From Rhodothermales bacterium (GTDB lineage: Bacteria > Bacteroidota > Rhodothermia > Rhodothermales > VXPQ01), in the NCBI GenBank assembly GCA_028283985.1, contig JANQSQ010000114.1, positions 1 to 6,996 on the forward strand: a stretch of 6,996 nt of DNA, in the 5' to 3' direction. This document shows, piece by piece, positions 1 through 6,067 of this stretch. Position 1 is the stretch's first letter. Each line of letters starts with the position of its first letter. Below the pieces are notes generated by a model, which did not search any database, was not told the DNA's origin, and saw only the letters and a list, made by a program, of their open reading frames with translations. The position numbers were made by a program, and so were the translations under genes.

Positions 1-1534
1 AAGGAGCAGCCGTCAGCGCCGCCATCACGTCGTTTTCCTGTCCTTCGACGACATTCGGGTCCATGCCCATATCCACGTCGTTGCCGCCCCAGAACGAAGG
101 CCACCCCTTTGCCCGCATGTTGCCCGGCGTTTGCCGGATCACGTCCGCCGGGAAGATATACGTGCGTGTCACACTGGCCGAGGGTTTCAGGCCTTCCATG
201 AAGGCGGCGGCGCGCACCACGGTCGTTTCGTCTATGTAGAGCGGTTCGGTATAGGGCGTCCCGTTTTCTTCCGAGGGGTCCGAATTGTCCAGCGTATAGC
301 GGACGATGCTGCCGGGCGTTTCGGGAAACAGGTACAGCGAGAACGGTTCGTCGAGGATGGCGCCCGCCGCGCTGAACGTGGGCGCCTCGAGGACATCGCT
401 CATGCCCGGTACGTTGGGCCCGCCCGGCGTGGGCAGGTCGAACCAGGTATACCCCCCGTCGATCAGCCCGTAGGAAACGTCGGGGCGTTGCTCCGGATAT
501 TCCGGCGTAAACTCGGATACAGGTTGTCCGTCCGGGTCGATGAGCGCAAGGTATTCGCCGCCGCGGGCAAGGCGGAAGTTGGTGTGAAACTCGGTCCGGG
601 AAGCGAATGTGATTTCCGGGGCCGGCCCCCGGTACGCCGCCGGTCGCGTTTCCGTTTGCAGGGAAAGGAACGGGATGAGCGTAAGGTCCGAGGAGGTGGC
701 GTTGGCATTGTGCACCTCGACGGCCAGCACGTTTGCACCTGTTTGCAGCAGGCCTTGCGGATCCGATATGCCGAACGGTTCCGGTTCACCGCCCTGGTAG
801 ATCATCGCCTCGTGCAGGCCCGAAGCCGGGGTATCGAAGGAAGGAACGCCCGCATTCATGAAGCTGCGGGCGATTTCCTGGCCGTTCAGGTACGCCACGA
901 ACCCGTCGTCGTAGTCCATGTGCAACACGGCCTGGAGCACATCGTCCGGGTTGTCCACCGTGAATTCGATGCGCGCGTACAGGGAGAGCAGATTTTCGAT
1001 GTCTACCTCTGTCTGAATGTCCGCGCCCCCGTCACTCCGTTCGTATCCGAGCGCGCTGATTCCCTCGTCCCATTCGCTGGCGTCGAATCCCGGCTCGTTC
1101 CAGTTGGCGGGGGGCTGTTCCGTTCCCGGAAAATAGCGAAACAGGTCGCCGCGCCGCACCACGCTGTTCCACACGCCCACCCCGGGGTTCCGGTCCTTTC
1201 CGGAAGCGAACACGACGAAATATTCGCCGGCGTCGAGCGTTTTCCCCGAAAACACCCACTTGTCGGGCTGCTCCTCGTTATCGGTGAGCGCCCATCCGCC
1301 GAGATCGATCGCCTGTCCGGTCGGATTGTACAGTTCGATCCAGTCCGAGGCGTCTCCGTCCTCGTCGTACAGCGTCCCCGAGTTCGACGCCATGAATTCG
1401 TTCACGACCGGCGCCGTATCCTGCGCGGAAGCGGTTCCGAAGGCGAGGAGCAACGCGATCTGTGCCGGAAATGCCGCCCGGAGAAGCCGCCTGCTCAGGG
1501 GCCGTAATGATAAGTTTTCGACAAAACCTAACAA
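1..1534 (-). CDS. Exported lamin-tail-domain protein, probable CotH-type protein (3' part outside window)
   Basis: The minus strand stays open in one frame from base 1534 through base 2, giving 511 residues; the C-terminus lies left of the window. No ATG opens this frame. I chose TTG at 1534, which gives a signal peptide with Arg-rich n-region (residues 11-19), a hydrophobic stretch (about 24-36) and a likely cleavage site after ASA (35-37). Domains in order: first half of a lamin-tail domain (about 41-114, with VVNEFMASNS, DASDWIELYN and FVVFASGKDR); an inserted beta-rich segment (about 120-293, with YDDGFVAYLNGQEIARS and GANVLAVEVHN) resembling galactose-binding-type sandwiches; the rest of the lamin-tail domain (about 305-374, HTNFRLARGGEYLALIDPDG, DVSYG, TPGGPN); and a chitobiase/beta-hexosaminidase C-terminal-type domain (about 384-462, YTLDNSDP). 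The last residues (IRQTPGN, SFWGG, MDPNVV) match the linker that precedes CotH domains in similar proteins, so a CotH domain probably follows. Role: exported surface or secreted protein, function unknown. Domain calls come from motif recognition. The family is fairly certain, the start is not. Confidence 0.82.
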   Translation of the reverse strand, partial: MLGFVENLSLRPLSRRLLRAAFPAQIALLLAFGTASAQDTAPVVNEFMASNSGTLYDEDGDASDWIELYNPTGQAIDLGGWALTDNEEQPDKWVFSGKTLDAGEYFVVFASGKDRNPGVGVWNSVVRRGDLFRYFPGTEQPPANWNEPGFDASEWDEGISALGYERSDGGADIQTEVDIENLLSLYARIEFTVDNPDDVLQAVLHMDYDDGFVAYLNGQEIARSFMNAGVPSFDTPASGLHEAMIYQGGEPEPFGISDPQGLLQTGANVLAVEVHNANATSSDLTLIPFLSLQTETRPAAYRGPAPEITFASRTEFHTNFRLARGGEYLALIDPDGQPVSEFTPEYPEQRPDVSYGLIDGGYTWFDLPTPGGPNVPGMSDVLEAPTFSAAGAILDEPFSLYLFPETPGSIVRYTLDNSDPSEENGTPYTEPLYIDETTVVRAAAFMEGLKPSASVTRTYIFPADVIRQTPGNMRAKGWPSFWGGNDVDMGMDPNVVEGQENDVMAALTAAP

Positions 1535-1650
1535 ATTGCTCGTGTTTTTCGTATAACTTTCGGGGAGTACTGTGCAAAAATTCGCCCCGGCAAGGTTGCC
1601 GGACTTCCCGCACTCCCCAATATAAGGGCCTTTATCCACGCTGTGATCCT
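1535..1650. promoter_or_regulatory. Divergent intergenic region with nested inverted repeats
   Basis: This 116-base region separates the divergent lamin-tail and UPF0182 genes and should hold both promoters. It is more AT-rich than the genes at its left end (1535-1560). It contains a perfect 7-base inverted repeat, GGGGAGT at 1562-1568 and ACTCCCC at 1612-1618. Nested inside is CCGGCAAGGTTGCCGG at 1587-1602, which can fold as a 6-base stem with a 4-base loop. TATAAG at 1621-1626 could serve as a -10 for the UPF0182 gene, with TTGCCG at 1596-1601 as a poor -35 at a wide 19-base spacing. TAACTTTC at 1554-1561 resembles the Bacteroidota -7 element TAnnTTTG, but I see no matching -33 element at the right distance. 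Promoter calls are weak; the inverted repeats are read directly from the sequence. Confidence 0.5.
1562..1618. repeat. Nested inverted repeats (possible leader hairpin or operator)
   Basis: The outer arms GGGGAGT (1562-1568) and ACTCCCC (1612-1618) are perfectly complementary and 43 bases apart. The inner palindrome at 1587-1602 has perfect 7-base arms, CCGGCAA and TTGCCGG, around a GG centre. If transcribed toward the UPF0182 gene, the inner hairpin would lie 48 bases before its start codon. No run of T follows on the plus strand, so it does not look like a factor-independent terminator in that direction. It may be a protein-binding site or a leader RNA structure; nothing here decides between them. 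Confidence 0.55.
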
Positions 1651-4389
1651 ATGCCGCGACGCCTTCGCCTTATTCTCTATATCATCATACCGCTCATCGT
1701 ACTGAGCCTTTCTTCCACGGCCATTTTCGAATGGCTGTGGATGCGCCAGGTGGGGTACGAGGGCGTTTTCTGGACGCTCAAACTCGCGAAGTTGAGTCTC
1801 GGCATCCTGGCGTTTTTGATCGCCGGCGTTTTCCTGGTCGCCAATGCGCGGATGCTGGCCCGGGAACTGCGTTGGGCGACCTTCGCCGGCACGCCGCTCC
1901 AGGACATCGAACTGAATCTCGGCGAGCCGAAACAATACGGTCGCGTGAAGAAGGTGCTGACCGGCGCGGCGTTGTTTTTCGCCCTGCTGTTCGCCCTCAC
2001 CTTTTACCTCGGATGGGACGAATCGCTCCGGTTTTTGTGGAATGAGCCCTTTGGGCAGACCGACCCCATTTTCGGCAAGGATATCGGCTTCTACATGTTC
2101 CAGCTCCCTTTCTGGGAGATGATACAAACGTCCTTTGCGCTGCTTGTTTTCATTACGCTGCTTTTTCTGCTGGGAATCTATTCGACGCTGCGCCTCATGA
2201 GGTTCGAAGGCATACGCCGGGGATTCCATGGCCGGAAGAATGTCCGCGCGCACCTCAAACTGAATGCCGCGCTCTGGCTGCTGCTGCTCGCGTTCGGCCT
2301 CTTCCTGGACCGCTACGAAATTCTCTTTTCCTCGCAGGGGATTGTCTTCGGAGCGGGATTCACCGATGTGAAGATTGTGCTGCCCGCGCTGTGGATTGCG
2401 CTGGTCACCGTGGCGTTGCTTGCCGTGTTCCTTGTCGTGAGCACAAGGCAGGCCGTCAGCCGCAGGATGATGGGAGCCGCGGTCGGCGTAGCCGTGCTTG
2501 CCTGGGTGCTGGGTCGCATGGTGCTTCCCGGTCTGGTGCAGCAGTTTCTTGTAGAACCGAACGAACTCGAACTGGAGACGCCGTACCTGGAGCACAACAT
2601 CGCCATGACCCGGCTGGCCTATAACCTCCATGACGTGACGGAGATCGAGTACGAGGCCGACGACACGCTCAGGATCGGGGATATTCAAAAGAACCGGGAC
2701 GCCGTGGACAACATCCGGCTTTGGGATCCCCGGTTGCTGATCCAGACCTACAAGCAGCTCCAGGAAATCCGCACGTACTACGAATTTTTCTCCGTGGACA
2801 ACGACCGGTACGAGTACGGCGGCGATGTAAAGCAGGTCATGGTGTCGGCCCGCGAGATATCGACGGAGTTGCCGGGGCAGGCCAACAACTGGGTCAACCG
2901 CCGCCTGCAGTTCACGCACGGGTACGGCGTGGCTCTGAGCCCCGTTACGGAAATGAACAGCCAGGGCGAGCCGATACTGGTCGTCAAGGATTTGCCGCCG
3001 GATTACGGGTACGAGGAACTGACCGTCGAAAATCCGGCCATTTATTACGGAGAGGAAGAAACCGGCGGCTACTACATCGTCAATACGGGAATCCAGGAAC
3101 TGCATTATCCCAGCGGCGACGCAAACGTGTACAATTCGTACGAAGGACAGGGCGGGCTGCCCATTCGCACCCTGTTCCATCGCCTGTTGTATGCCTGGGA
3201 ACTCAGGGACATGAACATTCTTCTTTCGGACTACATTCATTCCGGGAGCAGATTGCAGATATGGCGCAGCGTGCAGGAGCGCATCGAGCGGATTACGCCG
3301 TTTCTGGAACTGGACCGCGACCCGTATCTGGTGCTCGGCAGCGGGCGGTTGTACTGGGTGCAGGACGCCTACACGACCTCGCGGAATTTTCCGTATTCCC
3401 AGCCGTTCCGGAATTTCAACTATATCCGGAATTCGGTAAAGATTATGGTGGACGCCTTCGAGGGTACGGTCGATTACTATGTCGTGGACGACCGGGACCC
3501 CGTATTGCAGGTGTACCGGTCCATCTTCCCGAATCTGTTCAAGGCGCGCGAAGATATCCCCCCGGAACTCGAGCGCCATTTCCGCTATCCGCAGGACCTT
3601 TTCGAAATACAGCTCGAACGGTTCAATCGCTATCACATGACCAACCCGCAGGTGTTCTACAACAACGAGGACCTGTGGACGCGGCCGTTCGAGAAGTACG
3701 GGGGGCAGCAGCTCATCATGGAGCCGTACTATGTGCTGGCCCGGCTTCCCGCGGAGCCGGACGACGCGGCGGAAGGCGCCCGCGGCGTGCTGGAATTCAT
3801 GCTGATCAGCCCGCTTACGCCCGAAAACAGGGACAATATGATCTCATGGATGGCGGCGAAGTCCGATCCGGAAGAGTATGGGCGTCTGGTAGTGTACAAA
3901 CTGCCCAAGCAGCGTCTTATCTACGGACCGGCCCAGATCGAGGCCCGTATCGACCAGGACCCGGAAATCTCCCAGCAACTGGCGTTGTGGGATCAGCGCG
4001 GCTCGCGGGTGATCCGGGGCAATCTCATGGTTATTCCCATCGAGAATTCGTTCCTGTACGTCGAGCCGGTGTTTCTGCTGGCCGAAGGGGTGGACATTCC
4101 GCAGCTGCAGCGGGTCATCGTAGCGTTTGGGGACGATATCGCCATGGAGCCCACCCTGGACGAGTCGCTGGCCGAGATATTTGGCGAGGGGGCTGCTCCT
4201 GCGGCGGTTGCGCCGGAGGGGGATGCGCCGGATTCCGAAGAGGCTGCGGAAGTCGCTCCGGTGGTGTCGGCGGACGATCTGGAGCGTGTGCGCGCGCTGT
4301 GGAGCCGGCTGCGCGAAGCGTTCGAAGCCGGCGACTGGGCGCAGTACGGCGAGGTGATGGAGGAACTGGACCGGGCGATTACGGAATAG
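1651..4389 (+). CDS. UPF0182 (COG1615) family membrane protein
   Basis: This is a complete 912-residue membrane protein of a conserved family without an established biochemical function. The frame is open further upstream, but ATG at 1651 begins MPRRLRLILY directly before the first membrane helix, as in other family members. No good Shine-Dalgarno sequence precedes it. Seven hydrophobic segments are visible at about 6-25, 43-65, 102-121, 158-180, 203-220, 241-263 and 274-293. The family hallmark DPIFGKDIGFYMFQLPF (138-154) lies between the third and fourth. After the last helix comes the second hallmark, EPNELELETPYLEHNIAMTR (302-321), then a large soluble domain to about residue 850, probably outside the membrane, with LHYPSG, RDPYLVLGSGRLYWVQDAYT, FNYIRNSVKIMVDAFEG and FLYVEPVFLLAEG. 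The C-terminus is an Ala/Glu/Pro-rich linker followed by a short predicted helix (about 885-912). Length and order match the family. The gene is divergent from the lamin-tail gene and ends 42 bases before the ATPase start. Identity is secure, role is unknown. Confidence 0.95.
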   Translation: MPRRLRLILYIIIPLIVLSLSSTAIFEWLWMRQVGYEGVFWTLKLAKLSLGILAFLIAGVFLVANARMLARELRWATFAGTPLQDIELNLGEPKQYGRVKKVLTGAALFFALLFALTFYLGWDESLRFLWNEPFGQTDPIFGKDIGFYMFQLPFWEMIQTSFALLVFITLLFLLGIYSTLRLMRFEGIRRGFHGRKNVRAHLKLNAALWLLLLAFGLFLDRYEILFSSQGIVFGAGFTDVKIVLPALWIALVTVALLAVFLVVSTRQAVSRRMMGAAVGVAVLAWVLGRMVLPGLVQQFLVEPNELELETPYLEHNIAMTRLAYNLHDVTEIEYEADDTLRIGDIQKNRDAVDNIRLWDPRLLIQTYKQLQEIRTYYEFFSVDNDRYEYGGDVKQVMVSAREISTELPGQANNWVNRRLQFTHGYGVALSPVTEMNSQGEPILVVKDLPPDYGYEELTVENPAIYYGEEETGGYYIVNTGIQELHYPSGDANVYNSYEGQGGLPIRTLFHRLLYAWELRDMNILLSDYIHSGSRLQIWRSVQERIERITPFLELDRDPYLVLGSGRLYWVQDAYTTSRNFPYSQPFRNFNYIRNSVKIMVDAFEGTVDYYVVDDRDPVLQVYRSIFPNLFKAREDIPPELERHFRYPQDLFEIQLERFNRYHMTNPQVFYNNEDLWTRPFEKYGGQQLIMEPYYVLARLPAEPDDAAEGARGVLEFMLISPLTPENRDNMISWMAAKSDPEEYGRLVVYKLPKQRLIYGPAQIEARIDQDPEISQQLALWDQRGSRVIRGNLMVIPIENSFLYVEPVFLLAEGVDIPQLQRVIVAFGDDIAMEPTLDESLAEIFGEGAAPAAVAPEGDAPDSEEAAEVAPVVSADDLERVRALWSRLREAFEAGDWAQYGEVMEELDRAITE

Positions 4390-4390
4390 G

Positions 4391-4397
4391 GGAGGAG
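4391..4397 (+). promoter_or_regulatory. Second Shine-Dalgarno-like sequence, upstream of a TTG
   Basis: GGAGGAG lies directly after the UPF0182 stop and 7 bases before TTG at 4405. That TTG is in frame with the ATPase and would add nine residues (MGLCQGETV) to its N-terminus. It could be an alternative start, or simply help ribosomes re-initiate after the UPF0182 gene. The downstream ATG with its own site looks better. Confidence 0.4.
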
Positions 4398-4417
4398 TAT
4401 CTGGTTGGGTCTATGCC

Positions 4418-4423
4418 AAGGAG
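4418..4423 (+). promoter_or_regulatory. Shine-Dalgarno sequence of the ATPase gene
   Basis: AAGGAG ends 8 bases before ATG at 4432, which is ideal spacing. It decides the start in favour of ATG 4432 over the in-frame TTG at 4405. The UPF0182 start shows no comparable site, nor does the proposed start of the lamin-tail gene. Confidence 0.75.
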
Positions 4424-4431
4424 AAACTGTT

Positions 4432-5982
4432 ATGAAGCAACGATTCGAAAAGCTATGGGAGCGACTCGATGGCAAGCGACCGCACATGCCTCACTTTCTT
4501 GACGAGATCTATCTGTCGGGCCTTCGCGGCATTAAAGATCTGCGGGTAAAATTCAGTTACCCGGTGAGCGTGATCGCTGGCGGCAACGCCAGCGGCAAGT
4601 CAACGGTGCTGTTTGGCGCCGCCTGCGCCTACAAGGTTCCCGGGGCTGGCGTAAAGGACTTTGTGCCCTCCACCCTTTTTCCCGACTACCGACCCAAACA
4701 CCACGGTCGTACGGACGCAAGACAGCCGATCGTTATCGAATTCGAGTACTCGACGCCTGCCGGTCGACGCGCCATGCGCTGGCGCCGCGCCAAAAGCTGG
4801 AATCGCAGTTTTTTTGGCCGGAAAGGCGCCGAACAGCCCGAACGCCCGGTGTACCTGCGCACCCTGGCCAACCTCAGTAATCCTTCCGAGGTGCGTGGGG
4901 TATTAGGGATGTCTCACCTCAAGGCTCCCCCGGACGCGACGGTACTGACGGCCTCCCAAATCAACTTCGCGCAGCAGATATTGCCATTTCGCTATTCCGA
5001 GGTGGCCAGGCTGTCCAGCAAGAACAAAAGTCTACTGTTTGCCGAGCAAGAGACAGGCGTATCCTATTCCGAGATGCATATGGCGGCCGGGGAACGCGCC
5101 ATTCTGCGGCTATCCCAGGATATATCGCAACTGCAAGATGCGCTTATCCTCATCGACGAAGTGGAAGCGGGTCTGCATCCGTGGGTTCAGCAAGTCCTTA
5201 TGTTGCAATTGCAGCAACTGGCCCTCCGTAACAACCTGCAGATCATCGTCACGTCGCACAGTCCCGTAGTGCTCGACTCGGTACCGGCGCGCGGACGCAT
5301 TTTTCTCGAACGCACCGAGAATGGGCAGGTGAAGCTGCTTCCGTCCTATCGGGACCTTATCCAGGATGCGCTTTACGGGCGATGCTACAATACGCTGAAC
5401 CTGCTCTGCGAGGATGATGTCGCTGAAGGCGTCCTGGAAGGCGTTCTGGACCGTCTGGTGCCGGACGAGGGGATAAAGAGAGGAGCGATTCGCGTCGGTC
5501 GCGATACGGGCGCGGCGGAGTTTCCAATGCATGCCGCGGCATTCAGAAAATTCGGCTCGCTGGACGACTTTGCGTTCGTCCTCGACGGCGATCAGCAAGC
5601 CACCGATCTGGAGCGAAAAATTCGTGATGCAGGCGGAGGCGCCAATGTGCCCGTTTTGTTCTTGCCAGGTAATGATGTTCCGGAAGTCTGGCTATGGAAG
5701 CGTTTACAACAGGCGCCCGCCCGATGGGCCAATGATTTAGGAACGGATCAGACGAGTCTCGCAGATGAAATCCGTCGGCTGAATGCAATCTACAATTCTG
5801 CATCGGACACGCCAGCCAATATCGCCAAGTCAAAACTCTACGACCTGGCGCAGGCGCAAGGCCGGACCATACCCCAAGTCTGCCGCCGTGTTGCATACAT
5901 TGAAGCGGCGGATAAAGCCAGTGAAATCCAACCGCTACTGGATGCTCTGAAAGACCTCCTGTTGAAATGGCGCGCCGATTGA
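4432..5982 (+). CDS. AAA/ABC-type ATPase with C-terminal TOPRIM-like domain (OLD-like nuclease candidate)
   Basis: This 516-residue protein combines an SMC/ABC-like ATPase with a TOPRIM-like module, the architecture of OLD-family nucleases. Visible motifs: beta-strand entry IYLSGLRGIKDLRVKF (26-41); Walker A GGNASGKST (50-58); ABC-signature-like MAAGERAILRLS (217-228); Walker B LILIDEVEAGLHP (238-250) with catalytic Glu243; H-loop IIVTSHSP (271-278) with His276. The C-terminal part has LLCEDD (324-329), in the place of the TOPRIM glutamate motif, FVLDGD (382-387), matching its DxD motif, and then VLFLPGNDVPEVW (408-420). No membrane segment or signal peptide is seen, so it should be cytoplasmic, acting on nucleic acid with ATP. 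The start at ATG 4432 rests on AAGGAG 8 bases upstream. It lies 42 bases after the UPF0182 stop and may be cotranscribed, but it faces a convergent gene and has no visible partner such as an HNH nuclease or UvrD-like helicase. Many relatives (OLD, GajA, PtuA, AriA-type ATPases) act in phage defence. That role is inference here. The subfamily cannot be named. Confidence 0.85.
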   Translation: MKQRFEKLWERLDGKRPHMPHFLDEIYLSGLRGIKDLRVKFSYPVSVIAGGNASGKSTVLFGAACAYKVPGAGVKDFVPSTLFPDYRPKHHGRTDARQPIVIEFEYSTPAGRRAMRWRRAKSWNRSFFGRKGAEQPERPVYLRTLANLSNPSEVRGVLGMSHLKAPPDATVLTASQINFAQQILPFRYSEVARLSSKNKSLLFAEQETGVSYSEMHMAAGERAILRLSQDISQLQDALILIDEVEAGLHPWVQQVLMLQLQQLALRNNLQIIVTSHSPVVLDSVPARGRIFLERTENGQVKLLPSYRDLIQDALYGRCYNTLNLLCEDDVAEGVLEGVLDRLVPDEGIKRGAIRVGRDTGAAEFPMHAAAFRKFGSLDDFAFVLDGDQQATDLERKIRDAGGGANVPVLFLPGNDVPEVWLWKRLQQAPARWANDLGTDQTSLADEIRRLNAIYNSASDTPANIAKSKLYDLAQAQGRTIPQVCRRVAYIEAADKASEIQPLLDALKDLLLKWRAD

Positions 5983-6067
5983 GTTTGGGACTTATATGTT
6001 TAACTTGACAGATCGGGTTTCGCCTTGCGGTCGGCGGCTCGAAAAAATCGCTCGCGCCAATTCCTCC
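5983..6067. other. Convergent intergenic gap
   Basis: These 85 bases separate the stops of the ATPase gene (plus) and the HEAT-cytochrome gene (minus). The left part, about 5990-6010, is AT-rich. I looked for a terminator on both strands. The A-run at 6043-6048 (T-run on the minus strand) is not joined to a good GC-rich stem; only a 4-base CGCC/GGCG pairing occurs nearby. No gene, repeat or attachment-like duplication was recognised. Confidence 0.5.

Noticed and set aside
131..1507. 458-codon plus-strand open frame opposite the lamin-tail gene
   Set aside because: Its protein is rich in Arg, Gly and Val with no domain pattern, while the minus strand encodes a signal peptide and recognisable domains. 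It is a shadow of high-GC coding sequence.
1528..3636. 702-codon minus-strand open frame opposite the UPF0182 gene
   Set aside because: Very long, but its product is low-complexity in His, Gln, Arg and Val and matches nothing I know, while the plus strand encodes a clear UPF0182 protein with family hallmarks. Treated as an antisense shadow.
4189..4386. Ala/Glu/Pro-rich C-terminal extension of the UPF0182 protein as a novel domain
   Set aside because: Low-complexity linkers with a terminal helix are common at the end of UPF0182 proteins, so this is not unusual.
2721..4502. 593-codon plus-strand open frame overlapping UPF0182 in another frame
   Set aside because: Composition is Gly/Arg/Ala-rich without structure, and it lies almost wholly within the UPF0182 gene. 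Shadow frame.
4413..4502. 29-codon open frame starting ATG 4413 across the ATPase start
   Set aside because: The nearest ribosome site, GGAGGAG, is 15 bases away and better placed for TTG 4405. There is no sign of selection, though a leader peptide cannot be fully excluded.
6030..6067. Possible bidirectional terminator between the convergent genes
   Set aside because: The A/T run at 6043-6048 has no adjoining GC-rich stem of more than four pairs on either strand.
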